A DNA stretch of 64,000 nt from Caulobacter segnis (GTDB lineage: Bacteria; Pseudomonadota; Alphaproteobacteria; Caulobacterales; Caulobacteraceae): contig NZ_JARQWW010000003.1 in NCBI RefSeq assembly GCF_029543125.1, forward strand, positions 496,001-560,000, in the 5' to 3' direction. Each line of letters begins with the position of its first letter. Position 1 is the first letter of the stretch. The notes under the pieces were generated by a model. It was not told the DNA's origin and did no database searches. It was given only the letters and a program-made list of their open reading frames with translations. The position numbers and the translations under genes were made by a program. This document shows, one piece after another, positions 36,224-45,705 of this stretch.

Positions 36224-36293
36224 GTTAGTTCTCCCCCGAAATCCGGCTGGCATAAGGGCCCAGAGCGTCGTGCTCGGCAAGAGCGCCCATTCT

Positions 36294-37247
36294 TTAGGTT
36301 GAAAGCGCCGCCAAGGCGTCGATTTCAGCAGCGATGATCTCTTCGATGACCGCCACGAGACCCTTCACGACCGGGGCGGAAGCCTGTTCGGCGGTCACGA
36401 CCGCGGACATGTCCGCGGCCATCGTCCAATCGATCGGAACCCGCACCACCCTGCCCGCTTCCAGGTCGCGACGGGCCTTGACGCTCAAGGTCATGACAAT
36501 GGCGTCGCTGCTCTGGCCGATCATCTGCAAAAGGCCGTCATCGTTGCAGCTGTAGGCGGTCAGGTTGCGAAGCTCCTCCGGCGAAATCACGGTCGGCAAA
36601 AGACGGCGCAAGACGTGATCAGCCCGCGGATGGGCTATGGGCCAACGCAGAAGCGAGCGCAGGGAATGAGGGCCGGGCTCTTCGAGGATCGGATGTCCCG
36701 CCCGCACCACGAAGGCGCCCTCAAGGCCTTTGCCGATCTTGATGTCGACGAAGCCTTCTTGAATGGGGACCAAAGCAGCGCTGGCGATCACCACATCGAG
36801 TTCGTGAATCTCGAGCCGCTGATAGAGGGTCTCTGCGCTTTCGCTGAGGATTTCGAGAGCCAAGCCCGGATGCTGTTTGAGGAGCCGCTCGACCAGGAGC
36901 GGACCAAGCCATGCGCGAGCGCCGCTACCCAGCCCCACCCGCAGACGTCCGCTCTCTCCGACCGCCAGACGCCGCAGTTCCGCCACCAGGGCGGAGGTGC
37001 TCGTGAGCACCTTGGTGGCGTGTCGCGCAAGGTATCGGGCATAGGCCGTAGGCTTGGCCGCTCCGGCCGAGCGATCGAAGAGGACGACGCCGATCTCGTC
37101 CTCAAGTCTTGCGATGCTTCGACTGAGCGTCGGCTGGGAGACCCCCAGCGTCTCGGCCGCCCGCCCGAAACTCCCCGCCCGGCAAATCTCTATGACCTGC
37201 CGCATCTGACGCGTATCCAAACTCGAACGCCCCTTGATCCCCGTCAA
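36294..37247 (-). CDS. LysR-family transcriptional regulator
   Basis: 317 residues. HTH at about 15-40 (IEICRAGSFGRAAETLGVSQPTLSRSIARLEDEIGVVLFDR), effector-binding domain of the LysR type to residue 300. The start is a TTG at 37247 because no ATG keeps the HTH intact. Could control the DUF885 gene downstream or the divergent small gene. ATGCAA/TTGCAT arms at 37280 and 37310 lie in the divergent gap. The effector is unknown. Confidence 0.8.
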   Translation of the reverse strand: MTGIKGRSSLDTRQMRQVIEICRAGSFGRAAETLGVSQPTLSRSIARLEDEIGVVLFDRSAGAAKPTAYARYLARHATKVLTSTSALVAELRRLAVGESGRLRVGLGSGARAWLGPLLVERLLKQHPGLALEILSESAETLYQRLEIHELDVVIASAALVPIQEGFVDIKIGKGLEGAFVVRAGHPILEEPGPHSLRSLLRWPIAHPRADHVLRRLLPTVISPEELRNLTAYSCNDDGLLQMIGQSSDAIVMTLSVKARRDLEAGRVVRVPIDWTMAADMSAVVTAEQASAPVVKGLVAVIEEIIAAEIDALAALST

Positions 37248-37342
37248 AATTGCTTAGGCACGATTCAAATCGGCGTCCCATGCAATTTCTGCGATAGCCC
37301 CGCAATTCTTTGCATTGGCGCATGGCGACGCTTCGCGGCCGG

Positions 37343-37630
37343 ATGACGACGCAAGACAGCTTGATTCGTCGCGAGGGGATGATGGGTTCGGTGTTGTCGA
37401 TCTCTGCAGACTGCGGTTGTGCGAACCGAGATGAGCTGATGGCGGGACTGCGATCGGCGGCGGCTATTCTGGAGGCCATCGACGAGGGCGAGCTGCTCTC
37501 GACATTGCCGTCACCGTCGGAGGCCAAGAGCCGGCATCAGACGGCTGTCACCCTGCTGTCGCTGCAGCATAAGCTGCTCAAGGAGCTGATCGCCAGGGCG
37601 AGCGCCGAAGAGCGCTCGTTCAGGGCGTAG
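37343..37630 (+). CDS. Small protein of unknown function
   Basis: About 95 residues. Conserved-looking core MGSVLSISADCGCANRDELMAGLRSAAAILEAID with two cysteines, then a helical basic tail. The start is uncertain (ATG at 37343, 37379 or 37382). Stop overlaps the convergent histidine-phosphatase gene by 11 bases. No family is recognised. Confidence 0.4.
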   Translation: MTTQDSLIRREGMMGSVLSISADCGCANRDELMAGLRSAAAILEAIDEGELLSTLPSPSEAKSRHQTAVTLLSLQHKLLKELIARASAEERSFRA

Positions 37631-38210
37631 GCGTCTGATTGAGGCCGGCAAGCCGCGCGCCCCAATCGCCGAAGAGAACCTCCGTCACACCACCCGGTTC
37701 GATCGCCAGACGGTCGTGCGCGGCCAGGCCCATGCCGAGCACAAGGCAGACGGCGGCGCGGACCAGCTCTACATGGGTCACGGCCGCCACCGAGCGGCCG
37801 GCGTGCGCGGCCTCGGCGTGCGCCATAAATCGCAAGGCGCGACGGCCGACATCGGCCAGGCCCTCGCCTTGCGGCCCGCCGCCCGTCACGAGGTCGAACC
37901 CGGGATCGCCGCCGGCCAGGAAAGGCGCCATCGGCTCGCCGGTGCGCACGCCAAAATCGATAGCCTGCAGGTCATCGTCGAGCCGCAGCGGCGCCTTGGC
38001 GGCTTTTGCGATCGGTCCGGCCGTCAGGCGGGCGGGTCGAAGCGGGCTGCAGTAGACCGCCGCAAGCTTGCGCTGGGCCAGCATCTCGCCAAGCCGGTCG
38101 GCGTGACGAAGTCCGTCGGCGCTGAGGTCCAGATCATGCACCCGTCCGCCCGGCATGGCCGAACCAAGACCGCACGAGGCGTGGGTGACGAACAGGACTT
38201 CGACGGTCAC
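37620..38210 (-). CDS. Histidine-phosphatase-superfamily protein with an altered RHG motif
   Basis: 196 residues. The fold is recognisable by SPLRPARLTAGPIA and the late THVELVRAAVCL, but the N-terminal RHG catalytic triplet is THA (VLFVTHASC, His10 kept, Arg replaced by Thr9). The second His is retained in VTHVEL. Loss of the phosphate-binding arginine suggests weak or altered phosphatase activity. GTG start overlaps the acylase stop (GTGA), so it is coupled to that gene. Confidence 0.75.
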   Translation of the reverse strand: MTVEVLFVTHASCGLGSAMPGGRVHDLDLSADGLRHADRLGEMLAQRKLAAVYCSPLRPARLTAGPIAKAAKAPLRLDDDLQAIDFGVRTGEPMAPFLAGGDPGFDLVTGGGPQGEGLADVGRRALRFMAHAEAAHAGRSVAAVTHVELVRAAVCLVLGMGLAAHDRLAIEPGGVTEVLFGDWGARLAGLNQTPTP

Positions 38211-40387
38211 GGCTTGTAGCGGCGCTCCACATGACCCTCGAGCTCCTCGGGGTAAAAATAGACCGGCCGCAGACTGCCTTGAGCGTAACGCTGCGATTGG
38301 TCCGAGAAGTGCTTCGAGGTCGGATCACTGCTTTCGCCGCCGACGCTGATGGCGCGCGCTTCGACCCTGGGGCCGAAGGCGACCGCCGCGACGAAGCTGT
38401 TGCCCAAGGTTCCGTAGTACCGCTTCGTCCCCGGATACCGCTTGGCCCCGAAGGCGGCCAATGATCCCCATTGTGAGGCGGTGAACGGCACGCCGATGCT
38501 GGGCTTTGCGTCATCGAAGGTCTGGACGATGGCGCCGTCATTGCGCTGCAGACGATTGATCTGACCCCACGCCACGCGCCAGGAGCCGAAGTCCTGAACC
38601 AGGCGGTCCGAGGCTTCTGCAAGCGCCGCCAGACGTTGGGCGTCCGTGGCGCGGGTCGCCAGGTAATCCCAGACCGAAACGCCCGCCGCCTTAGCCGGCG
38701 CGGCGGATGGCGCCCACAGGGCCTCGCCCCAGAACACCGCCAGCGACGTGGCCTCGGAGTTCAGACCCCAACGTTTGTCCCAGGTCCGTAAGAGTTCGAC
38801 CTGGCCTGACAGTTTCGCCTTCAGCGGATCGCCTGCCGGCAAGGCGTCATAGGCAGCGGTCAAGGTCGGGATCAGGCGTGAAAAGGCCGTCAGATGCGGA
38901 TCATAAGCCGCCTCGATCAGGGTCGGGATGGTGAAGTCCCTGCGAGCGTTCAACACCTCCACCGCGTGCGGTCCGCGCGGGTTCTCGCCAGCTTGGTCCA
39001 TGTAGCGTGGAAAGCTTGCGGCCTTGGGGCTGTCGGCGCCGGCCGCCGTCCACGGCCAGTTGTTGGTGTTCATCGCCCAGCCGTTTTTCGGGTTCACCGC
39101 AGACGGCAGGGTGTCCAGTGCGTGCAGCCCGTTCCAGTCGGTGGCCGGATCGGCGCCGTCCACCGGCTTGCGATAATCGAAGCGATCCTCGCGCACCGGC
39201 ACGAACTGCGGATGCAGATAGGCGATGGCGCCCGTGCTGTCGGCGAACAGGGTGTTGTTGGAGGAGTTGGCCTTCAGGTCGGCGACCTTGATGAAGGCGG
39301 CGTAGTCCTTGGCCTTGGTGCGCAGGAAGGATTGCTGGAGCGCCGCGATCGGCCGGTTCATCAGGGCGAAGGCGATCCACTTGCCGCCCTCCTCCCGAAC
39401 GATCGGGCCGTGATGGGTGGCGTAGGTGGTGAAGGTGCGGCTCGCCTGCGATCCGTCGGCCGTCCGGTAGCTGAGCGTCACGGGCCTCTCGACGACCGAA
39501 CGCTGCTCCGCCCCGTAGCGATAGGTCAGCTTGCCGGCCGCGTCCTTGCCGATCGTCTCGGCGAACTCATCCACGTTGTCGACGCCGCTGGAGGTGTGCA
39601 TCCAGCCCGCCGTGGCGTTGAAGCCCTGATAGATGAAGAACTGCCCCCAGGTCGCCGCGCCATAGGCGTTCAGCCCTTCATCGCTGGTCACCTGCTGCTC
39701 GGAGCGGAAGAAGAAGCTGGTGTGCGGGTTGATCAGCAGCAGCGCCTTGCCGTCCCTGGTGTGCGACGGTGAGATGGCGAAACCGTTGGAGCCCTGCGGC
39801 TCCTTGTAGAGCAGGCCCTTCTCGTCGGCGGTCATGCCGATCTTGCGCTGACCATAGAAGGCCTCCAGCTGGCTCAGCGGCACGCGTTCGATATCGCCGC
39901 CGATGCTGCCCTCGGTGAAGCTGAGCGCCATCCAGGGTTCGAACTTGGTCAGGACGCGCGGCTTCACTTGCGGATGGGTGGCGAGGTAGTAGTTCAGCCC
40001 GTCGGCCCACGCGGTCATCAGGACCTTCAGCCATTGCGGGCTGGCCGCGTAGTCCGCCTTCAGGACCTCGTGATCGATGAACAGGCGCTGGCGCAGGTCC
40101 TGCCAGACCGCCTTCTCTCCATCCGCTTCGGCCAGGCGCCCGAGATTGACGAGATAATTGTTCTCGATGCGCGCGAAGTCGTCTTCGGCCTGGGCGTAGA
40201 TCATGCCGAACACCGCGTCGGCGTCAGTCCTGCCCTTCACATGAGCGATGCCCCAGTCGTCCCGAGTGATCGTCACATTGGCGGCGCGCGCCTTCCAGGC
40301 GGCGGAAGGATCAGCGGCCTGAACCGAGGAGCCAAGGGTCAGGACAGCCAGTGCGGCGGCGACAGCGAAGCGGGACGAGGTGCGCAT
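38207..40387 (-). CDS. Penicillin acylase family amidase (acyl-homoserine-lactone acylase type)
   Basis: 726 residues. Signal peptide 1-24 ending VQAA, then the alpha region with WGIAHVKGRTDADAVFGMIYAQAEDDFARIE, and the Ntn nucleophile Ser200 in EPQGSNGFAIS, where self-cleavage would yield the beta chain. These exported amidases hydrolyse N-acyl compounds such as AHL signals or beta-lactams. The true substrate cannot be read. Its stop overlaps the histidine-phosphatase start. Confidence 0.85.
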   Translation of the reverse strand: MRTSSRFAVAAALAVLTLGSSVQAADPSAAWKARAANVTITRDDWGIAHVKGRTDADAVFGMIYAQAEDDFARIENNYLVNLGRLAEADGEKAVWQDLRQRLFIDHEVLKADYAASPQWLKVLMTAWADGLNYYLATHPQVKPRVLTKFEPWMALSFTEGSIGGDIERVPLSQLEAFYGQRKIGMTADEKGLLYKEPQGSNGFAISPSHTRDGKALLLINPHTSFFFRSEQQVTSDEGLNAYGAATWGQFFIYQGFNATAGWMHTSSGVDNVDEFAETIGKDAAGKLTYRYGAEQRSVVERPVTLSYRTADGSQASRTFTTYATHHGPIVREEGGKWIAFALMNRPIAALQQSFLRTKAKDYAAFIKVADLKANSSNNTLFADSTGAIAYLHPQFVPVREDRFDYRKPVDGADPATDWNGLHALDTLPSAVNPKNGWAMNTNNWPWTAAGADSPKAASFPRYMDQAGENPRGPHAVEVLNARRDFTIPTLIEAAYDPHLTAFSRLIPTLTAAYDALPAGDPLKAKLSGQVELLRTWDKRWGLNSEATSLAVFWGEALWAPSAAPAKAAGVSVWDYLATRATDAQRLAALAEASDRLVQDFGSWRVAWGQINRLQRNDGAIVQTFDDAKPSIGVPFTASQWGSLAAFGAKRYPGTKRYYGTLGNSFVAAVAFGPRVEARAISVGGESSDPTSKHFSDQSQRYAQGSLRPVYFYPEELEGHVERRYKP

Positions 40388-40464
40388 GCCACATGGCTAT
40401 CCCTCGCCCGCGAGCGCGGCAAGACGGCATCCAGCGCGGACGAACGCCGCGCTGGATCAGCAGG

Positions 40465-42222
40465 CTACCGGGCCGCCGGGGTCTTGGTCTTCTGCTCTGC
40501 GATGAAGGCGTCCATCTCCTCGGCCAGGGCCGGCAAGGTGGCGACGCCGAGCGACAGGAAGCGGTCATGGAAGGCCTTGATGTCGAACTTGGCGCCTAGC
40601 TCGGCTTCGGCCTTGGCCCGCAGGCGCAGGATCTCCATATGGCCCAGCTTGTAGGACAAGGCTTGGCCCGGCCAGGTGATGTAGCGGTCGACCTCGGTCG
40701 TCACTTCGTGGTCGGAGAGCGCCGTGTGGCTGGCCAGGTAGTCGATGGCCTGCTTGCGGGTCCACCCCTTCGCGTGGACGCCGGTGTCGATCACAAGGCG
40801 CGCGGCGCGCCACATCTCGTAGCTCAGGCGCCCGAAGTCGTCGTAAGGCGTCTCATAGACGCCCATCTCGACGCCCAACGTCTCGGTGTAGAGACCCCAA
40901 CCCTCGCCATAGGCGGAGATGTAGGTCTGGGTGCGGTACGGCGGCAGGCCCTTGATGTTGCGCTGGACGATGCCCTGGAAGGCGTGGCCCGGATTGCACT
41001 CATGCACCGTCAGGGCGGCGATGTTGTACTTCGGACGCGACGGCAGGTCATAGGTGTTGAGCATGCACGAGCCGTTGCCGCCACGACCGGCGGTGTAGAA
41101 CGGCGCGATGTTGTCGGGCACCGGGATCAGGGTGAAGGGCGTCTCGTTCAGGGTGCCGAAATAGCGCGGCAGCTGGCCGTCGACCTTCTTGATGATCCAC
41201 GCGCCGTACCACAGCAGGTGTTCGGGCTTGTCGAATTTGAACTGCGGATCGGTCTTCAGATAGGTGTTGAAGGCGGCCAGGTCGCCCTTGAAGCCGACCT
41301 TGTCCTTGATCGCCTCCATTTCCGCCTTGATGCGCGCCACCTCCTTCAGGCCGATCTCGTGGATCTGGTCGGGGGTCAGCGTCGTGGTCGTGTATTGGCG
41401 GATCTGCGACTGGTAGAACGCCTTGCCGTCCGGCAGGGACGAGGCGCCCAGCGTCGTGCGGGCCTTGGGCAGGTATTCCTGACGCCAGAAGGTCAGGAGC
41501 TTCTGGTGCGCCGGGATCACCGACTGGCCGATCACCGTCTCGGCCTCGGCGCGCAGGCGGGCCTGGTCCGCCGCCGGGATCGAAGCCGGCATCTTGTTGA
41601 ACGGCTCGTAGAACAGGTTGGCCTTGGCGTCGGTCACATCGGCGACCGCGGCGATCGAGGCGTCACGGCCGGCCAGGGTCTCGCGCGGCTGGGTGAAACC
41701 GCGCTTGATGCCGGCGCGCATATTGGCGATCTGATCGTCGTAGTACTTGGGCACCCCGCGCAGGCGGGTCAGATATTGCTCGTACTCCGCCGTGGTGGTC
41801 AGGGTGCGGCGCGCCTGACCGGCCAGACCGGCCCAGAACGAGCTGTCGGCGTTGAACGGCATTTCATAGAGCTTGAAGCGGCCGTCCTCGACGAAGTTGT
41901 CGATGTCGTGCTTGTAGACCGCATAGGTGGTCCGCTCCGAAATCGGCAGCTTGGAGACATCGATCGCCGCCAGCTGCTTTTGGACATCGACCCAGTAGGC
42001 CAGGCGGCGCGCTTCGGCCGCGGCGCTGACATCCGGCATGATCTGGTTGCCGCGCTGGGGAACTTCCTTCTGACGCCAGGCCCATTCGGTGTCGGCGATC
42101 TTGCGGAACGCGGCGACCGCGTCGGACTGCACGGCGGGCGCCGGCTGCGCCAGCACCTGTGGCGCGCACATGCCGAACCCGGCGCCGGCGGCCAGCGCGG
42201 CGGCCAAGACGATCTTCTTCAT
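40465..42222 (-). CDS. Exported DUF885 predicted metallopeptidase (third)
   Basis: 585 residues. Sec-type signal MKKIVLAAALAAGAGFGMCAPQVLA, motif TVHECNPGHAFQ (HExxPGH), then EGWGLYTETLGVEMG and ITWPGQALSYKLGH. The start at 42222 has GGGGGAG upstream; the longer ORF to 42324 lacks a signal. The acylase gene follows directly in the same direction after a 77-base gap. Confidence 0.85.
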   Translation of the reverse strand: MKKIVLAAALAAGAGFGMCAPQVLAQPAPAVQSDAVAAFRKIADTEWAWRQKEVPQRGNQIMPDVSAAAEARRLAYWVDVQKQLAAIDVSKLPISERTTYAVYKHDIDNFVEDGRFKLYEMPFNADSSFWAGLAGQARRTLTTTAEYEQYLTRLRGVPKYYDDQIANMRAGIKRGFTQPRETLAGRDASIAAVADVTDAKANLFYEPFNKMPASIPAADQARLRAEAETVIGQSVIPAHQKLLTFWRQEYLPKARTTLGASSLPDGKAFYQSQIRQYTTTTLTPDQIHEIGLKEVARIKAEMEAIKDKVGFKGDLAAFNTYLKTDPQFKFDKPEHLLWYGAWIIKKVDGQLPRYFGTLNETPFTLIPVPDNIAPFYTAGRGGNGSCMLNTYDLPSRPKYNIAALTVHECNPGHAFQGIVQRNIKGLPPYRTQTYISAYGEGWGLYTETLGVEMGVYETPYDDFGRLSYEMWRAARLVIDTGVHAKGWTRKQAIDYLASHTALSDHEVTTEVDRYITWPGQALSYKLGHMEILRLRAKAEAELGAKFDIKAFHDRFLSLGVATLPALAEEMDAFIAEQKTKTPAAR

Positions 42223-42420
42223 CGGAACTCCCCCAGAAACGTGGCCAAGCCTCAAGCTTGGGGCCGGGATGTCAGTCCCGCTTGCGGCATTGGTCAAGTC
42301 CGTTCGGCGGAACCTCGGTATCATCGCCTCGCCCCGGGCGCTCCGAGCCCCCTTCCCCTCGCCTTCTGTCCGCGCAAGAGTGCCGGCCGCTTACGCACAA
42401 CACCAAGGTGAGGAACCGCC

Positions 42421-43284
42421 ATGTGTGACGACGATATCCACCCCGGTCTGGTCGTGGACCCCACGGTTTCGCGCCGCGCCTTCGGCCTGATGGCCGCCGC
42501 GGCCACGGGCGTCGCCGGCGCGGCCCGCGCCGCGACCCCGGTTGTCGAGAAGGACGTGGAGATCAAGACGCCCGATGGCGTGGCCGATGCGGCGCTCTAC
42601 TATCCGGAGGGCAAGGGCAGCTGGCCGGCTGTGCTGATCTGGCCGGACGTCATGAGCCTGCGGCCGGCCTTCCGCGAAATGGGCCGCCGTCTGGCCGCCT
42701 CCGGCTATGTGGTGCTGGTTCCCAATCTCTACTACCGCGTCAAGCGCGCCCCGGTGATCGACGGCGCCTTCAGCTTCGCCAACCCGGAAGACCGCGCCAA
42801 GATCACCCCGTTGCGCGCGACGGTGACGCCGGACGGCACCGCACGGGACGCGGTCGCCTATCTGGCCTTCCTCGACGCCCAGCCGCAGACGAACAAGAAA
42901 AAGAAGGCCGGCGTTCAGGGCTACTGCATGGGTGGTCCCCTGTCGGTCCAGACCGCTGCGGCGGCGCCCGACCGCATCGCCGCGGTGGCAAGCTTCCACG
43001 GGGGCGGACTATTTACCGACCAGCCGTCGAGCCCCCACCTGCTGCTGCCCAAGACCAAGGCCGAGTACCTGATCCTTGTCGCCGAGAACGACGACAAGCA
43101 GGACCCGACCTCCAGGGAGAAGTTCAAGGCCGCGCTGGACGCCGCCAAGCGCCCCTCCAAGGTCGAGGTCTATGCCGGCGCGGCCCACGGTTGGACCGTC
43201 AAGGGCAGCCAGGTCTACAACGAGCCCGCCGCCGAAAAGGCCTGGGCCGAGCTGCTCGATCTCTACAAGCGCAACCTGGGCTGA
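42421..43284 (+). CDS. Dienelactone hydrolase family protein, Tat-exported
   Basis: 287 residues. Tat signal SRRAFGLMAAAATGVAGAA (residues 18-36). Alpha/beta hydrolase with nucleophile Cys169 in GYCMGG, an acid at ENDDKQDP and His in GAAHGWTV: the Cys-Asp-His triad of dienelactone hydrolases. Acts on ester or lactone substrates in the periplasm; the substrate is not known. AGGTGAGGA precedes the ATG. Confidence 0.85.
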   Translation: MCDDDIHPGLVVDPTVSRRAFGLMAAAATGVAGAARAATPVVEKDVEIKTPDGVADAALYYPEGKGSWPAVLIWPDVMSLRPAFREMGRRLAASGYVVLVPNLYYRVKRAPVIDGAFSFANPEDRAKITPLRATVTPDGTARDAVAYLAFLDAQPQTNKKKKAGVQGYCMGGPLSVQTAAAAPDRIAAVASFHGGGLFTDQPSSPHLLLPKTKAEYLILVAENDDKQDPTSREKFKAALDAAKRPSKVEVYAGAAHGWTVKGSQVYNEPAAEKAWAELLDLYKRNLG

Positions 43285-43347
43285 TTGCGGATCCAGGTAA
43301 TGGCCGGCGCAGCGATGCGTCGGCCTGCGTGTTTCGAGGGGATCAGG

Positions 43348-43659
43348 ATGGGCGGCGAGGCTTTCGAGGTCATTCACAACGAGGCTGACGGCCGCTTCGA
43401 AATCCGCCTCGACGGCAAGATCGCCTATGCCGAATATCGGCTGCTCGACAGCGGCGTGCTCTTTCCTCACACAGAGGTTCCACCCGCCTTCGAGGGACGC
43501 GGGGTAGGCTCAGCCCTGGTCAAGGCGGCCATGGCCTGGGTGCGCGAGCGTGAGCAACTGGCGATTCCCACCTGCACCTTCGTGGCCGGTTACATCCAGC
43601 GCCACCCTGATCTGCACGACATGGTCCACCCCGGATATCGCGCCGCTCTCGGCATCTAG
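43348..43659 (+). CDS. GNAT N-acetyltransferase (YjdJ/COG2388 type)
   Basis: 103 residues. Acetyl-CoA motif EVPPAFEGRGVGSALVKAAMAWVRE (residues 41-65) followed by TCTFVAGYIQRHPDLHDMVHP. Small single-domain acetyltransferase of unknown target. The ATG at 43348 has GAGGGG six bases upstream; a TTG further upstream (43285) is less likely. Confidence 0.75.
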   Translation: MGGEAFEVIHNEADGRFEIRLDGKIAYAEYRLLDSGVLFPHTEVPPAFEGRGVGSALVKAAMAWVREREQLAIPTCTFVAGYIQRHPDLHDMVHPGYRAALGI

Positions 43660-43738
43660 ACCATAAAACGCTGTTCGTCCGGGAGCGTCCGGTTCAGCTT
43701 CGCGTTTAAAACTCGAGCTGCAACAAACCGGAGCCAAC

Positions 43739-44014
43739 ATGCCCAAAGCCAAGCGCGAACCGATCGTCGGCGACGCCGTCCTGTCCTTCCGCCGTTGCAA
43801 GGAGCCGGTCGCCTTTTCGATTGATGGCGACCGCAACCTGGCCCAGGGCAAAGGCTCTCTGACCGGCGACATCGAACAGCTTCGCGCGGCCTTCCGCGAA
43901 GGCGCCGCCGAGCTCGCGCTGGAAGACGGCCGGGTTCTTCCCATCACCGTCATCGCCCACAGCGAAGGCGCGGCGACCGCATACTTCGAGATTCGCGCAG
44001 CGCGCCGCTACTAG
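43739..44014 (+). CDS. Small protein of unknown function
   Basis: 91 residues, basic N-terminus (MPKAKREP) then a beta-rich pattern (AVLSFRRCKEPVAFSIDGD, ITVIAHSEGAATAYFEI). Family not recognised. GGAG lies before the ATG. Confidence 0.5.
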   Translation: MPKAKREPIVGDAVLSFRRCKEPVAFSIDGDRNLAQGKGSLTGDIEQLRAAFREGAAELALEDGRVLPITVIAHSEGAATAYFEIRAARRY

Positions 44015-44018
44015 AAGA

Positions 44019-44279
44019 TCACCCTGCGAGGGCGGCGGCGCCGGATTCCATGACCGCCGCCTTCACGGTCAGGCACGCGGCGACCAGGATCGCCACTTCA
44101 CGGTTGACCGGGTAGGCCCACGGCTTCTCCGCCACGGCATTGGCCAAGGCGGCGATTTCGCTCGGCGTGGCCGCGGAGGCTGCGGCCATATCCCTGGCGG
44201 CGCGCGCTTCGATATCGGCTCGGTCGCGCGGGTTCAGCGTGGCCAGAAGCGATTGTGCGGACGTTAGCGCAACTTTCAT
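44019..44279 (-). CDS. Small protein of unknown function
   Basis: 86 residues, alanine-rich and helical, ending in a hydrophobic helix (AILVAACLTVKAAVMESGAAALAG). No family recognised. GGGAGGAGG precedes the ATG. An imperfect dyad (AAGAAC / GTTCTT) lies around 44330-44355 in its upstream region. Confidence 0.5.
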   Translation of the reverse strand: MKVALTSAQSLLATLNPRDRADIEARAARDMAAASAATPSEIAALANAVAEKPWAYPVNREVAILVAACLTVKAAVMESGAAALAG

Positions 44280-44385
44280 CAGGGTCCTCCTCCCGCCTTT
44301 GGGAAGGTGACTCTAGCGATGCGGCAATAAGAACAAAAGAAGTACTCTCGTTCTTCCACAGCCGATCGCCGCTATTGCAAATCAC

Positions 44386-45660
44386 TCACGGACGGCGGTG
44401 GATTTTCCCGCCTTTCATCACGAAGCGCACATCCTTGATGACGGTCAAATCGCGGGTCGGATCACCCTGCACAGCGACAATGTCGGCGAAGAATCCGTCC
44501 TCCAGGCGACCCAGGTCGGTCTCGCGACGCAGCACCTTGGCGTTCCCGGCCGTGGCGGCGGTGAGCGCCTGCAGGGGCGTCATGCCGTAGCGGACCATCC
44601 AATCCAGCTCGCGCCAGCTTTCGCCGTGAGCAAAGACGCCGACATCGCTGCCGACGCCGATGTTCACGCCTAGACGCAAGGCCGTGCGGAACGCCTTCTC
44701 AGCCGCCTGCATGGACGGCGTCGGCGGGCTCTTCCCCGGCACATAGCCCTGGAAGTATTGCGCGGTGGAGGCCGGCGCGGTCAGGGTCGGGACATAGGTC
44801 GCTCCCTTTTCCTTCATCAGCTTGAAGGTCGCCTCCGATGCGCCGTAGCCATGCTCGATCGTGTCGGCGCCGGCCAGAACCGCGCGACGGATGCCCTCGT
44901 CGCCCGCCGCGTGGATCGCCACCGGCCGGCCGGAGGCGTGGGCGATCTCGACCGCCACATCCAGCTCCTTCTGGGTGAAGGTCGGCCGGGTGGAGCCGTC
45001 GGGACCTGTGCGGTAATCGGAATAGAGCTTGATCCAGTCTGCGCCCGCCGCCGATTGACGGCGCACGGCCGACGCCATCTCCGCCTCGCCGCTGACTTCC
45101 TCGGCGCCCTGCGGCAGCTCCATGTCGGTACGGAAGCCCTTGCGCGGACCATAGGTCCCGGTGGCCACGATCGCCCGGGTGGCGACCAGCAGGCGCGGCC
45201 CCTCGATCACGCCGTCCTCGATCGCCGTCTTCAGCGCCACGTCGGCGTCCGCGGCGCCCTCGCTGCCCAGATCGCGCAGAGTGGTGAAGCCGGACTGCAG
45301 CGTGCGCGCCGCGTCGCGCCCGCCGCGCAGGGTCCGGTAGTAGGGTGACTCCTTGAGCACCTGATCGTCCCAGGTGGTCTCGTTGTACGGGTGCAGCAGC
45401 AGGTGGGAATGCAATTCGATCAAGCCGGGGATCAGTGTCGCTCCCGGCAGGGCGATCACCTCGGCTCCGGCCGGCGCTGCGGCCCGAGGGCCGACGCGAA
45501 CGATCTTCGTCCCGTCGACCGTCACCGACCACCCCTTCGAAGGCGTCGATTGCCCGGCGGTCCAGACGGCGTCAGGCTCCAGGACATAGGTCGCGGCGCT
45601 GGCTTGAACAGCCCAGGCCAGACTGACAACGACGGCGGCCGTCCCAAGCGCGATCTTCAT
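44386..45660 (-). CDS. Exported amidohydrolase (imidazolonepropionase-like)
   Basis: 424 residues. Signal peptide ending QASAA. Metal motif ELHSHLLLHPYNE (HxH), candidate carbamylated Lys in ADWIKLYSDYR, then PVAIHAAGDEGI and TIEHGYGASEA. Family includes Xaa-Pro dipeptidases and related amidohydrolases; the substrate is unknown. GGGGGA lies four bases before the ATG. Confidence 0.85.
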   Translation of the reverse strand: MKIALGTAAVVVSLAWAVQASAATYVLEPDAVWTAGQSTPSKGWSVTVDGTKIVRVGPRAAAPAGAEVIALPGATLIPGLIELHSHLLLHPYNETTWDDQVLKESPYYRTLRGGRDAARTLQSGFTTLRDLGSEGAADADVALKTAIEDGVIEGPRLLVATRAIVATGTYGPRKGFRTDMELPQGAEEVSGEAEMASAVRRQSAAGADWIKLYSDYRTGPDGSTRPTFTQKELDVAVEIAHASGRPVAIHAAGDEGIRRAVLAGADTIEHGYGASEATFKLMKEKGATYVPTLTAPASTAQYFQGYVPGKSPPTPSMQAAEKAFRTALRLGVNIGVGSDVGVFAHGESWRELDWMVRYGMTPLQALTAATAGNAKVLRRETDLGRLEDGFFADIVAVQGDPTRDLTVIKDVRFVMKGGKIHRRP

Positions 45661-45705
45661 GCGTCCCCCGACTCTGATGTCGGGAATGATGGCCCGTGCC
45701 GCAGT

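Noticed and set aside
40639..42411. 590-codon plus-strand ORF over the third DUF885 gene
   Set aside because: Antisense shadow frame with no recognisable domain.
44330..44356. LexA-type operator upstream of the 86-residue protein
   Set aside because: AAGAAC/GTTCTT are inverted arms, not the direct GTTC-N7-GTTC typical of alphaproteobacterial LexA.
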